In this document: positions 1-12,213 of the stretch, one piece after another | Layout: each line of letters opens with the position of its first letter | Numbering within the stretch: the first letter of the stretch is position 1 | Source of the DNA: Pseudomonas brassicacearum | GTDB taxonomy: Bacteria > Pseudomonadota > Gammaproteobacteria > Pseudomonadales > Pseudomonadaceae | Length of the DNA stretch: 64,000 nt | NCBI RefSeq assembly: GCF_000585995.1 | Contig: NZ_CP007410.1 | Location: forward strand, 1 to 64,000 | Direction: 5' to 3' | Notes under the pieces: generated by a model | Seen by the model: the letters and a program-made list of their open reading frames with translations, nothing else | Told to the model about the DNA's origin: nothing | Databases searched by the model: none | Made by a program: the position numbers and the translations under genes

Positions 1-131
1 GTCGTCTTTCTTTCTGTTAAGGCATTGATAAATCATGGGCGATCAGCAAGCTGCATGTGGATAAGTGGGCGTCTGCTCGCTACAATGGCCGCTTGTTTTT
101 GCCTCACCGGCTTTCAACTTAGGGGATATCC
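1..131 (+). promoter_or_regulatory. dnaA upstream region, edge of oriC
   Basis: This non-coding segment precedes dnaA and contains one perfect DnaA box. In pseudomonads the origin lies between rpmH and dnaA, so this is probably the dnaA-proximal edge of oriC plus the dnaA promoter. The AT-rich unwinding region and the remaining boxes would lie to the left of the window and are not seen. Confidence 0.7.
56..64 (-). other. DnaA box (perfect)
   Basis: TGTGGATAA is the reverse complement of the consensus TTATCCACA. It sits 68 bases before the dnaA start, so it could serve origin function, dnaA autoregulation, or both. Confidence 0.75.
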
Positions 132-1652
132 GTGTCAGTGGAACTTTGGCAGCAGTGCGTAGAGCTTTTGCGCGATGAGCTGCCTGCCCAACAATTCAAC
201 ACTTGGATCCGTCCACTACAGGTCGAAGCCGAAGGCGACGAGTTGCGCGTCTACGCACCGAACCGTTTCGTTCTCGACTGGGTCAACGAAAAGTACCTGG
301 GCCGGGTCCTTGAACTGCTCGACGAGCATGGCAATGGCATGGCGCCTGCGTTGTCCTTATTAATAGGTAGCAAGCGCAGCTCCGCACCGCGGGCCGCACC
401 CAATGCCCCGCTGGCGGCTGCGGCTTCCCAGGCCCAGGCCGTAGCGGCGCCGGTTAACCATTCCGCACCGGCCCCCGCACCCGCGCCGAGCAAACGTAAC
501 GCGCAAAAGACGGCCGAGGTCAGCGAAGAGCCCTCTCGGGACAGCTTCGATCCAATGGCCGGTGCCAGCTCCCAGCAGGCTCCGGTGCGTGCCGAACAGC
601 GCACCGTCCAGGTAGAAGGCGCGCTCAAGCACACCAGTTACCTGAACCGCACCTTCACCTTCGAGAATTTCGTCGAGGGTAAGTCCAACCAACTGGCCCG
701 AGCGGCAGCCTGGCAGGTCGCGGACAACCCCAAGCATGGCTATAACCCGCTCTTCCTTTACGGTGGCGTGGGCCTGGGTAAGACCCACTTGATGCACGCG
801 GTGGGTAATCACCTATTAAAGAAGAACCCGAATGCCAAGGTCGTGTACCTGCATTCCGAGCGTTTCGTGGCCGACATGGTCAAGGCGCTGCAGCTGAACG
901 CGATCAACGAGTTCAAGCGTTTCTACCGTTCGGTGGACGCCTTGCTGATCGACGATATTCAGTTCTTCGCCCGCAAGGAACGTTCTCAGGAAGAGTTTTT
1001 CCACACCTTCAACGCATTGCTTGAAGGGGGGCAGCAGGTCATTCTCACCAGTGACCGCTATCCGAAAGAAATCGAAGGTCTTGAAGAGCGCCTCAAGTCG
1101 CGTTTCGGCTGGGGCCTGACGGTGGCTGTCGAGCCACCGGAACTGGAAACCCGAGTTGCGATCCTGATGAAGAAGGCCGACCAGGCCAAGGTCGAGTTGC
1201 CTCACGACGCCGCGTTCTTCATTGCCCAGCGTATCCGCTCGAACGTGCGTGAGCTCGAAGGTGCTCTCAAGCGTGTGATCGCTCACTCGCACTTCATGGG
1301 CCGCGACATCACCATCGAGCTGATTCGCGAATCCTTGAAGGATCTGTTGGCGCTCCAGGACAAACTGGTCTCTGTGGATAACATTCAGCGTACGGTTGCT
1401 GAATACTACAAAATCAAGATTTCCGATCTGCTGTCCAAGCGTCGTTCGCGTTCGGTGGCTCGCCCCCGTCAGGTGGCCATGGCCTTGTCCAAGGAACTGA
1501 CCAACCACAGCTTGCCGGAAATCGGCGATGTGTTTGGCGGGCGCGACCACACCACGGTGTTGCACGCCTGCCGCAAGATCAACGAACTTAAGGAATCCGA
1601 CGCGGACATCCGCGAGGACTACAAGAACCTGCTGCGTACACTGACCACTTGA
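132..1652 (+). CDS. dnaA: Chromosomal replication initiator protein DnaA
   Basis: DnaA is the AAA+ ATPase that binds DnaA boxes at oriC, melts the duplex and loads the DnaB helicase. The 506-residue protein has all four domains: an N-terminal DnaB-interacting domain (about 1-80), an Ala/Pro-rich linker (about 85-150), the AAA+ core with Walker [10 protein letters not shown] at 211-219 and Walker B LLIDDIQF near 272, and a C-terminal DNA-binding domain with [11 protein letters not shown] near 470. The start is GTG, giving the usual MSVELWQQC beginning. It is followed after 39 bases by dnaN, the standard dnaA-dnaN-recF-gyrB order. The gene carries an internal DnaA box at 1373-1381. Confidence 0.98.
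   Translation: MSVELWQQCVELLRDELPAQQFNTWIRPLQVEAEGDELRVYAPNRFVLDWVNEKYLGRVLELLDEHGNGMAPALSLLIGSKRSSAPRAAPNAPLAAAASQAQAVAAPVNHSAPAPAPAPSKRNAQKTAEVSEEPSRDSFDPMAGASSQQAPVRAEQRTVQVEGALKHTSYLNRTFTFENFVEGKSNQLARAAAWQVADNPKHGYNPLFLYGGVGLGKTHLMHAVGNHLLKKNPNAKVVYLHSERFVADMVKALQLNAINEFKRFYRSVDALLIDDIQFFARKERSQEEFFHTFNALLEGGQQVILTSDRYPKEIEGLEERLKSRFGWGLTVAVEPPELETRVAILMKKADQAKVELPHDAAFFIAQRIRSNVRELEGALKRVIAHSHFMGRDITIELIRESLKDLLALQDKLVSVDNIQRTVAEYYKIKISDLLSKRRSRSVARPRQVAMALSKELTNHSLPEIGDVFGGRDHTTVLHACRKINELKESDADIREDYKNLLRTLTT
1373..1381 (-). other. DnaA box (perfect) inside dnaA
   Basis: TGTGGATAA lies within the dnaA coding sequence, at codons near residue 414. It is one of seven perfect boxes in the first 16 kb. 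Confidence 0.6.
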
Positions 1653-1691
1653 TGACCACCAGCGCAGCTTATTAAGGCAAGGGACTAGACC

Positions 1692-2795
1692 ATGCATTTC
1701 ACCATTCAACGCGAAGCCCTGTTGAAACCCCTGCAACTGGTCGCAGGCGTCGTCGAACGCCGCCAGACCTTGCCGGTACTTTCCAACGTGCTGCTGGTTG
1801 TCGAAGGCCAGCAATTGTCGCTGACCGGTACCGACCTGGAAGTCGAGCTGGTCGGTCGTGTGCAACTTGAAGAGCCGGCCGATCCGGGTTCCATCACCGT
1901 ACCGGCGCGCAAGCTGATGGACATCTGCAAAAGCCTGCCCAATGACGCGCTGATCGACATCAAGGTTGATGAGCAGAAGCTCGTGGTCAAGGCTGGTCGC
2001 AGTCGCTTCACCTTGTCGACCCTGCCAGCCAACGATTTCCCGACGGTGGAAGAAGGTCCGGGCTCGCTGACCTGCAGCCTCGAGCAAAGCAAATTGCGTC
2101 GCCTGATCGAACGCACCAGCTTCGCCATGGCCCAGCAGGATGTGCGTTATTACCTCAACGGCATGCTTCTGGAAGTGTCTGCCGGCATCATCCGCGCCGT
2201 TGCAACCGACGGCCACCGTCTGGCGATGTGCTCGATGCAAGCCGATATCGGTCAGCCGGATCGCCACCAAGTGATCGTGCCGCGCAAGGGTATCCTTGAG
2301 CTGGCTCGCCTGCTGACCGAGCCGGACGGCAACGTCAGTATCGTGCTCGGCCAGCACCACATCCGTGCCACCACCGGCGAGTTCACCTTCACCTCGAAAC
2401 TGGTGGACGGTAAATTCCCTGATTACGAGCGTGTGCTGCCTAAAGGTGGCGACAAGCTGGTCTTGGGCGACCGCCAGGCGCTGCGCGAAGCCTTCAGCCG
2501 TACGGCGATTCTGTCCAACGAGAAGTACCGCGGCATTCGCCTGCAACTGGCCAATGGTCAGCTGAAAATCCAGGCGAACAACCCGGAGCAGGAAGAAGCG
2601 GAAGAAGAAGTGGGCGTTGACTACAACGGCGGCTCCCTGGAAATCGGCTTCAACGTCAGCTATCTGCTCGACGTGCTGGGCGTGATGACCACTGAGCAAG
2701 TACGTCTGATCCTGTCTGACTCCAACAGCAGTGCGCTGGTGCAGGAGTCCGATAACGACGATTCGGCTTACGTTGTCATGCCGATGCGTCTGTAA
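1692..2795 (+). CDS. dnaN: DNA polymerase III sliding clamp (beta subunit)
   Basis: The beta clamp encircles DNA as a dimer and tethers DNA polymerases and other clamp-binding proteins. The 367-residue length and the MHFTIQREALLKPLQ start are typical of the family. The three clamp domains are evident, and the protein ends in VMPMRL, the conserved C-terminus that helps form the clamp-binding pocket. A purine-rich ribosome site (AAGGCAAGGG) precedes the ATG. It lies between dnaA and recF and is probably co-transcribed with them. Confidence 0.98.
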   Translation: MHFTIQREALLKPLQLVAGVVERRQTLPVLSNVLLVVEGQQLSLTGTDLEVELVGRVQLEEPADPGSITVPARKLMDICKSLPNDALIDIKVDEQKLVVKAGRSRFTLSTLPANDFPTVEEGPGSLTCSLEQSKLRRLIERTSFAMAQQDVRYYLNGMLLEVSAGIIRAVATDGHRLAMCSMQADIGQPDRHQVIVPRKGILELARLLTEPDGNVSIVLGQHHIRATTGEFTFTSKLVDGKFPDYERVLPKGGDKLVLGDRQALREAFSRTAILSNEKYRGIRLQLANGQLKIQANNPEQEEAEEEVGVDYNGGSLEIGFNVSYLLDVLGVMTTEQVRLILSDSNSSALVQESDNDDSAYVVMPMRL

Positions 2796-2815
2796 TCATG
2801 CCCAGCAGAAGCTAG

Positions 2816-6342
<3,527 letters not shown>

Positions 6343-6363
6343 TCCAGCAGCCTGCTCCAACGA

Positions 6364-6396
6364 AAAAGGCCAACGCTCATGCGTTGGCCTTTTTTT
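6364..6396 (+). terminator. Rho-independent terminator of the dnaA-gyrB cluster
   Basis: An AAGGCCAACGC / GCGTTGGCCTT stem with a TCAT loop is followed by a run of T. It lies 21 bases past the gyrB stop. Confidence 0.9.
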
Positions 6397-6481
6397 ATAC
6401 CTGAAAATCACAAGGTGTTCCCCGACAAGACCCATCGGTCAAAAACCGGGTAAGCCAGTAACACCTGAAACAAAATCTTTT

Positions 6482-6501
6482 AATCTCAATGGGTTGAGAT
6501 T
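6482..6501. repeat. Perfect 8-bp inverted repeat upstream of the permease gene
   Basis: AATCTCAA-TGGG-TTGAGATT forms a palindrome about 150 bases before the permease start and has no T-run. The 6397-6647 gap otherwise shows only an AT-rich stretch and a TGGTACGA duplication near 6600. It may be an operator or a weak attenuator; no regulator can be assigned. Confidence 0.45.
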
Positions 6502-6647
6502 GGGACATGGGCCCCGGGATACGGGGGGATGGAAAAGCCTGGCGTAGATCTTGCGTGTTAAATAAATTACACATCGTTTTTTTATATTTACAGGGAAACG
6601 ATGGTACGAGGTGGTACGAATAAATCCAAATACCAAGGGTAGTCTCA

Positions 6648-8042
6648 ATGAGCGGTACGCAAACATCCAACACTCTGGAGCAAGGACTTAAACCACGGCA
6701 TGTGACCATGCTATCCATCGCCGGCGTGATTGGCGCCGGCCTGTTCGTCGGCTCCGGCCATGCGATCGCAGCGGCCGGTCCGGCCGTGTTGTTGGCCTAC
6801 GCTGCTGCGGGTGCCTTGGTGGTGCTGGTGATGCGGATGCTGGGCGAAATGGCGGTGGCGTCGCCGGACACGGGTTCCTTCTCGACGTATGCGGACCGGG
6901 CGATTGGTCATTGGGCTGGTTTCACCATCGGCTGGCTCTATTGGTGGTTCTGGGTCCTGGTGATTCCGCTGGAGGCCAACGCTGCTGCAACAATCCTGCA
7001 CGCCTGGTTCCCCAACGTGGCGATCTGGGTCTTCACGTTGGTCATCACCCTGCTGCTGACGGTGACCAACCTGTTCAGTGTGAAGAATTACGGCGAGTTT
7101 GAATTCTGGTTCGCCCTGGTCAAGGTCGTGGCGATCATCGGCTTCATTGGTCTTGGCATCCTGGCGATTTTTGGCTTGCTGCCCACTAGCCAGGTCAGCG
7201 GCGTTTCGCACCTGTTTGACACCCAAGGCTTCTTGCCAAATGGCATGGGCGCGGTGCTGGGGGCGATCCTGACCACCATGTTTTCGTTCATGGGCACCGA
7301 GATCGTGACCATCGCGGCCGCCGAATCGAAGAACCCAGGCCAGCAGATTTCCAAGGCAACCAACTCGGTGATCTGGCGGATTGGCTTGTTCTATCTCGTC
7401 TCCATCTTCATCGTCGTGGCCCTGGTGCCATGGAACGACCCGATTCTCGCCAGTGTGGGTTCCTACCAGACAGTGCTGGAGCGCATGGGCATTCCTAACG
7501 CCAAGCTGATCGTCGATATCGTGGTTCTGGTAGCGGTCACCAGCTGCCTGAATTCGGCGCTCTATACGGCTTCACGCATGATGTTCTCGTTGGGCAAGCG
7601 CGGTGATGCACCGGCTGTTTCCCAGCGTACCAACAAGAGCGGCACACCTTACTGGGCTGTGATGCTGTCCACTGCTGCAGCGTTCCTTGCGGTATTCGCC
7701 AACTACGTGGCTCCGGCCGCTGTCTTCGAATTCCTCCTGGCCAGTTCGGGTGCCATTGCATTGCTGGTGTACCTGGTCATTGCGGTTTCGCAGCTGCGTA
7801 TGCGCAAACAGCGTGTGGCTCGCGGTGAAAAAGTCGCTTTCAGTATGTGGTTGTTTCCTGGCCTGACCTACGCGGTGATCGTGTTCATCGTCGGTGCCTT
7901 GACCATCATGCTGTTCCAGGAAGCCCACCGCGTGGAGATCCTGGCGACCGGTCTGCTGAGTGTCTTGGTGGTGATATCCGGCGTGCTGATACAGCGTCGT
8001 CGGATCGCAAAAGCAGGAAGCTTGGTACCGACGATCGGGTGA
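6648..8042 (+). CDS. gabP: Amino acid permease, GABA permease-like
   Basis: This 464-residue inner-membrane protein belongs to the amino acid transporter (AAT) family within the APC superfamily. It has about 12 hydrophobic segments and the family's first-helix signature GVIGAGLFVGSG near residue 27. The conserved EIVTIAAAES segment lies around the sixth helix. Close relatives in Pseudomonas are annotated as GABA permeases, but substrate cannot be read from sequence alone, so the symbol is tentative. No GABA catabolic gene (gabD, gabT) is adjacent. The gene stands alone, following the gyrB terminator and ending at a REPIN. Confidence 0.85.
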   Translation: MSGTQTSNTLEQGLKPRHVTMLSIAGVIGAGLFVGSGHAIAAAGPAVLLAYAAAGALVVLVMRMLGEMAVASPDTGSFSTYADRAIGHWAGFTIGWLYWWFWVLVIPLEANAAATILHAWFPNVAIWVFTLVITLLLTVTNLFSVKNYGEFEFWFALVKVVAIIGFIGLGILAIFGLLPTSQVSGVSHLFDTQGFLPNGMGAVLGAILTTMFSFMGTEIVTIAAAESKNPGQQISKATNSVIWRIGLFYLVSIFIVVALVPWNDPILASVGSYQTVLERMGIPNAKLIVDIVVLVAVTSCLNSALYTASRMMFSLGKRGDAPAVSQRTNKSGTPYWAVMLSTAAAFLAVFANYVAPAAVFEFLLASSGAIALLVYLVIAVSQLRMRKQRVARGEKVAFSMWLFPGLTYAVIVFIVGALTIMLFQEAHRVEILATGLLSVLVVISGVLIQRRRIAKAGSLVPTIG

Positions 8043-8054
8043 TCTCCGTTGTGT

Positions 8055-8144
8055 GTGGCGAGGGAGCTTGCTCCCGCTTGAGTGCGAAGCGCTCACAAAA
8101 AAGGGGCTGCTGCGCAGCCCAGCGGGAGCAAGCTCCCTCGCCAC
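8055..8144. repeat. REPIN: inverted pair of GAGGGAGCTTGCTCCC-type REP elements
   Basis: GTGGCGAGGGAGCTTGCTCCCGC on the + strand is matched by its reverse complement ending at 8144. The middle contains small GC hairpins. It fills the gap between two convergent genes. Confidence 0.9.
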
Positions 8145-8175
8145 GGGATGCCATCCAATATGAGCGGTCGGTTTC

Positions 8176-8910
8176 CTAACTGGCCACCGACGCCTCACTG
8201 CCCGCCGCCACCCTCTCCAACCGATACCCATACCCATAAATAGTCAGCAATTGCCAACCTCGATCCGCCGTCAGCCCAAGCTTGTTGCGCAGGCGATAGA
8301 TATGGGTATCGAGCGGACGCGACGAAGTCATTTCCTCGTGGGTCCAGAAGCGCTCGTAGAAATACTCCCGGGACAGTGGACGCCCCAGGTTGGCGAACAG
8401 GCAGCGGGCCAGGCGGTATTCACGTTCGGTCAGGCTGATGGGGATGCCGGCGCGGGTGACGGTCAGTTCGGCGTCGTCGAATTCCAGATCGTTGAACACC
8501 AGCACATCGCTGGTGGGGGTGCGCTGCAGGTTGTGGCGGCGCAGCACGGCGGTGACCCGGGCCTTGAGTTCGTTGGGCCTGAAGGGTTTGCTCACGTAGT
8601 CGTCAGCGCCGGCGTTGAGGGCCTGGACGATGTCGTGCTCGCCGTCGCGGCTGGTGAGCATGATGGCGGCCGGTGGCGAGTCCATGTGCTCGCGTGTCCA
8701 GCGCAGCAGCGACAACCCGCTGATATCGGGCAGTTGCCAGTCGAGGATCAACAGGTCGAAGGTTTCCCGGCGCAGTTGGCGCAACAAGTCTTCGCCGCGT
8801 TCAAAACTGTGCAGGGTCCAGGCTTGCTCGTTCTTGCTGGGGATTTGTTGAAGTGTCTGTTCCACCCGGCGCAGTTCGGCCGGTTCGTCATCCAGTATGG
8901 CGACACGCAT
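8176..8910 (-). CDS. OmpR/PhoB-family response regulator
   Basis: This is a two-component transcription factor. The receiver domain at the N-terminus has the acidic pair in ILDDE and the predicted phospho-acceptor Asp57 in LILDWQLPD. Lys in SKPFRPNE completes the pocket. A winged-helix DNA-binding domain follows (LTEREYRLARCLF ... IYRLRNKLG ... GYGYRLE). The start chosen gives MRVAILDDE (244 residues) with AAGGA about 10 bases upstream; an in-frame ATG at 8946 would add 12 unconserved residues. It is transcribed divergently from the histidine kinase at 9133, which is the obvious candidate partner. Confidence 0.92.
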   Translation of the reverse strand: MRVAILDDEPAELRRVEQTLQQIPSKNEQAWTLHSFERGEDLLRQLRRETFDLLILDWQLPDISGLSLLRWTREHMDSPPAAIMLTSRDGEHDIVQALNAGADDYVSKPFRPNELKARVTAVLRRHNLQRTPTSDVLVFNDLEFDDAELTVTRAGIPISLTEREYRLARCLFANLGRPLSREYFYERFWTHEEMTSSRPLDTHIYRLRNKLGLTADRGWQLLTIYGYGYRLERVAAGSEASVAS

Positions 8911-9132
8911 GGGACGCGATTCCTTGATCTCGGGAGTAACGGACATCTCAGGGGGGGCATGCAATCTTGATCAGCGTTCGGTGTGCCGGCTGATTCATTG
9001 CCATTCTCCCTGTCGCTGGCTGCGACAATACCGGCTCGCGGCGCCGAGGGAAAGCCAGCTGCGCGCCACTTGGCGAGTCCGCTATAGTCTTGGGCTTTCA
9101 GCCTGCCGTTCCACTGATCAGTCAGAGTGCCT

Positions 9133-10647
9133 ATGAGCAACCAGCGTCGCCGTGAAAGCCGTGAACCGACCCAGGTCCAGCGATTGTTTCGCCAACTGGT
9201 ACGGGAGTGGTTGTGGATAAGTTTGTTTCTATTGCCGCTCACTGCCCTGCTGTCGTTCAGTGCCCAGACCATGAGCAACGGGTCGGCTGCAGCCTTGTTG
9301 TCGGTGTGCCTGGTAGCCTGCGTATTGGGATTGCTGCTGCTGCGCCCGCAGCTGGCGTTATGGACGACAGTGGGTGGCATGGGCCTGGCACTGTTGCTCA
9401 GCGCGGTGCTGGGCGCGGAGGGCTGGTGGTGGTCGCCGATGGCCAGTGTCTTGGGCATGTTGCTGGGTTACCTGATCTGGAATTGGCGGCGTCTGAGCGT
9501 GGTGCTGGCCTATTTCGGCTGGGAGTTGGCGCGCCTGGATGGGGAGCCGAAGGTGTTCCCGGAACGCCGCCGTGCCCCGTACACCGGCAGTGACCGCTTG
9601 CAGGGCCAGATCATGGCCCTGGAACAAGCCATGAGTCGAACGCGGGACACCCGTCGTTTCATCGCCGACGGCCTGGAATACCTGCCCGTGGCGACCATGA
9701 TCAGCGATCCTCAAGGCAAGTTGTTGCTCGGTAACCGCAAGGCGCGTGATCTCTTCGGCCATGGCCTGGCGGGCGGCGATGTGCTGGAGCATCTCGCGCA
9801 ACTGGGTTACCCGGCGCTGGAACGAGGGCCTCATCGGTTATCCACATTGCCTTTGGTGGAGTTTCGCGACACCCGCGAGCGCAGCTTGCGTCTGGAACGG
9901 GCCGCCCTATTGCCTGTCGACGGCGATGCACCGATTGGCTGGCTGCTGAGCCTCACCGATCTGAGCGCGGAGCGAGAAGCCGAGGAGCAACGCAGCGTCA
10001 TGCTGCGTTTCCTGTCCCATGATCTGCGTGCGCCTCACTCGGCGATCCTCGCGTTGCTGGATGTGCAACGCCATCAGGCGGGCGATACCAACCCGGTGTT
10101 CGATCAGATCGAGCGCCAGGTGCGCCGCGCCCTAGACCTGACCGATGGCTTCGTGCAATTGGCCAAGGCTGAATCCGAGGCGTACCAATTTCGGCCGACG
10201 TTGTTTGCCATGCTGGTGATGGACGTGGTCGACCAGGCACTGCCCATCGCCCAGGCCAAGGGCATTCAGCTCACTTACGAAATACACAATGAAGAAGCAA
10301 TGGTGAAAGCAGATCAATCTTTGCTGACCCGTGCTCTGTTCAATCTGCTGGAAAATGCCATCAAGTACAGCTCGCCCGACGCCTGCATCTCGCTGCGGGT
10401 TCATTGCACGATGGGTTGGTTGACCTGCACTGTCGCTGACCAGGGCAAGGGCATCAGTGCCGAAGAACTGCCGGATCTGTTCACCCAGTACCGACGGTTT
10501 TCATCCGCTCAAGGGGTGGATGGCATTGGCTTGGGACTGTCGATGGTCAAGGCGGTGGTTGACCACCATGGCGGGAAAATCGAGTGCCACAGTGTGGTGG
10601 GTAAAGGCACAACGTTTAGCTTGGGATTCCCCTTGCTGGAAGACTAA
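9133..10647 (+). CDS. Membrane histidine kinase, CHASE2-type but lacking the sensor domain
   Basis: Four hydrophobic segments lie within residues 26-117. A PAS-like region follows (about 178-280), then a HisKA domain with His296 in FLSHDLRAPHS, then an HATPase domain with N-box LFNLLENAIKYSS and G-boxes DQGKGIS and GIGLGLSMV. The triple-helix block ending GWWWSPMASVLGMLLGY and WNWRRL resembles the helices that follow CHASE2 sensor domains. Here helix 1 is separated from that block by only about six residues, so the roughly 250-residue periplasmic domain is missing. The start is the ATG at 9133; an in-frame GTG at 9127 is possible. It is probably paired with the divergent response regulator. 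Confidence 0.9.
   Translation: MSNQRRRESREPTQVQRLFRQLVREWLWISLFLLPLTALLSFSAQTMSNGSAAALLSVCLVACVLGLLLLRPQLALWTTVGGMGLALLLSAVLGAEGWWWSPMASVLGMLLGYLIWNWRRLSVVLAYFGWELARLDGEPKVFPERRRAPYTGSDRLQGQIMALEQAMSRTRDTRRFIADGLEYLPVATMISDPQGKLLLGNRKARDLFGHGLAGGDVLEHLAQLGYPALERGPHRLSTLPLVEFRDTRERSLRLERAALLPVDGDAPIGWLLSLTDLSAEREAEEQRSVMLRFLSHDLRAPHSAILALLDVQRHQAGDTNPVFDQIERQVRRALDLTDGFVQLAKAESEAYQFRPTLFAMLVMDVVDQALPIAQAKGIQLTYEIHNEEAMVKADQSLLTRALFNLLENAIKYSSPDACISLRVHCTMGWLTCTVADQGKGISAEELPDLFTQYRRFSSAQGVDGIGLGLSMVKAVVDHHGGKIECHSVVGKGTTFSLGFPLLED
9212..9220 (-). other. DnaA box (perfect)
   Basis: TGTGGATAA lies inside the histidine kinase gene at its first transmembrane segment. It is part of the origin-proximal cluster. 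Confidence 0.55.
9838..9846 (+). other. DnaA box (perfect)
   Basis: TTATCCACA lies inside the histidine kinase gene, 626 bases from the box at 9212. Confidence 0.55.
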
Positions 10648-10813
10648 AAAAAAGTCGCAACCCCCAGCAGGAAATGCCGAAGGCCGCGATCTTTTTTGGA
10701 GCGCTATAAAAACTTATGCACCTTTTTGGCTGTTTTATGTGTTTATGAAATATGTATGAAAAACATATAGTTACAACATAAAAGCAACGCTTTCAACGAA
10801 AACGGTACACAGC

Positions 10814-10822
10814 TTATCCACA
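10814..10822 (+). other. DnaA box (perfect), intergenic
   Basis: TTATCCACA lies in an AT-rich intergenic gap (10648-10826) between two convergent genes, just beyond the 3' end of the acyltransferase. No other feature was seen in this gap. Confidence 0.6.
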
Positions 10823-10826
10823 GATC

Positions 10827-11597
10827 TCAAACAGCGATTTGATCCGTAGGGGTCGGGGCTGCGGGAAGCGAACCCATCTCCCGTTGCGTCTGTTCATTCC
10901 AGGCTTGTACACGGTCATTAAGCTCGGCAATGGCGCGCGGCCCAGTCCCTTCGGCATACATCGGCGCGCCGATCACCACAGTGATGACCCCCGGCGTTTT
11001 CATCCAGCCAGCCTTGGGCCAGAATTTGCCGGCATTGTGTGCAATCGGCAGTACCGGCAGATCCGCGTTCACCGCCAATGCGCTACCACTGCGGGAGAAT
11101 TTGCCGATCGTCCCGTAAGGAACACGGGTGCCCTCGGGAAAGATCAGTACCCAAGTGTTGTCCTTGAGCAGTTCGTCACCCTTCTTCGCCACTTGCTTGA
11201 GCGCCACCTTGGGATTGTCGCGGTCGATAGCAATAGGGCGCAGCATGGCCATGGCCCAGCCGAAGAACGGCACGAACAACAGCTCACGCTTGAGCACTTG
11301 GCTCAACGGCTCGAAATAGGCCGAGAGAAAGAAGGTCTCCCAGGTGCTCTGGTGGTTGGATTGGATCACGCAGGGCCGGTCAGGCACGTTTTCGGCGCCC
11401 TTCACTTCATAGGTGATGCCCAGGAACACTTTGCTCAGCCACAGCGCGCAACGGCACCAGTAGACATTGATGAAACGGTAGCGCGCCCGGAACGGCAAAA
11501 AAGGCGCGATAAAAAAACTCAAGGAGCACCACAACAAGGAGCTGGTGCCCAGCAGCAGATAAAAGAGAAAAGTTCTGGTGGCCTGCAATATCGACAT
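10827..11597 (-). CDS. 1-acyl-sn-glycerol-3-phosphate acyltransferase (PlsC family)
   Basis: This inner-membrane enzyme acylates lysophosphatidic acid to phosphatidic acid in phospholipid synthesis. The catalytic NHQSTWE motif (an HX4E variant of HX4D; His82) and the acyl-acceptor motif FPEGTR are present. The N-terminus has two hydrophobic segments (about 9-33 and 50-62). The start giving MSILQATRTFLFY is preferred by family length (256 residues). In-frame ATGs at 11612 and 11621 exist, and none has a clear ribosome site. It corresponds to the acyltransferase found at this position in other pseudomonads (PA0005 in PAO1). Confidence 0.9.
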   Translation of the reverse strand: MSILQATRTFLFYLLLGTSSLLWCSLSFFIAPFLPFRARYRFINVYWCRCALWLSKVFLGITYEVKGAENVPDRPCVIQSNHQSTWETFFLSAYFEPLSQVLKRELLFVPFFGWAMAMLRPIAIDRDNPKVALKQVAKKGDELLKDNTWVLIFPEGTRVPYGTIGKFSRSGSALAVNADLPVLPIAHNAGKFWPKAGWMKTPGVITVVIGAPMYAEGTGPRAIAELNDRVQAWNEQTQREMGSLPAAPTPTDQIAV

Positions 11598-11676
11598 AGC
11601 GGCGTTTACCATTGCGGGCAATGCCCGCCTGTTAAGCGCTTCCCGAACAGTCCTTGATCAGGATGTCTTGGGAGCT

Positions 11677-12210
11677 CTAATTGTGGATAAGTTCAGCGGC
11701 AATCGCCGCCAAGTCGTCAAAAATCAAGGTGCCCACCGGTAGGGTCTTGCCCAGAGTCTTTTCGCCTTTCCCGGTCTTTACTAAAACTGGCTGACAATCG
11801 ACGGCTTTGGCCGCCTCCAGGTCACCGAGGCTGTCGCCGACGAACCACACACCCGCCAGCGGCACATGATAATGCTCGGCAATCGCCTTCAACATGCCCG
11901 GTTTGGGTTTGCGGCAATCGCAGCCTTCGTCCGGTCCGTGAGGGCAGTGCACGATCAGCCCGACTTCACCGCCCTGCTCCGCCACCAATTCGCGCAAGCG
12001 CTCATGCATGGCGTCCAGCACGGCGAGGTCGTAGTAACCACGGGCAATGCCCGACTGGTTGGTGGCGACCGCCACCGTCCAGCCGGCCTTGCTCAACTGC
12101 GCGATGGCTTCGATCGATCCAGGCAGTGGCAACCACTCTTCCACCGATTTGATATAAGCGTCGGAGTCGTGATTGATCACACCGTCCCGATCGAGAATCA
12201 GCAGTTTCAA
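11677..12210 (-). CDS. gmhB: D-glycero-beta-D-manno-heptose 1,7-bisphosphate 7-phosphatase
   Basis: This HAD-superfamily phosphatase removes the C7 phosphate in ADP-heptose synthesis for the lipopolysaccharide inner core. DRDGVINHD at residues 7-15 holds the nucleophile and acid/base aspartates. TNQSG is HAD motif II, and GDSLGDLEAA is motif IV. The zinc-binding insert CPHGPDEGCDCRKPKP separates GmhB from other HAD enzymes. It starts 3 bases after glyS ends, so it is translated from the glyQ-glyS transcript. A DnaA box overlaps its last codons. Confidence 0.95.
   Translation of the reverse strand: MKLLILDRDGVINHDSDAYIKSVEEWLPLPGSIEAIAQLSKAGWTVAVATNQSGIARGYYDLAVLDAMHERLRELVAEQGGEVGLIVHCPHGPDEGCDCRKPKPGMLKAIAEHYHVPLAGVWFVGDSLGDLEAAKAVDCQPVLVKTGKGEKTLGKTLPVGTLIFDDLAAIAAELIHN
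11682..11690 (-). other. DnaA box (perfect) at the 3' end of gmhB
   Basis: TGTGGATAA overlaps the final codons of gmhB. It is part of the origin-proximal cluster. Confidence 0.55.
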
Positions 12211-12213
12211 GGC

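Noticed and set aside
816..2699. A 627-codon open frame antisense to dnaA and dnaN
   Set aside because: It spans two conserved genes and their intergenic gap, which is only possible for a non-coding shadow.
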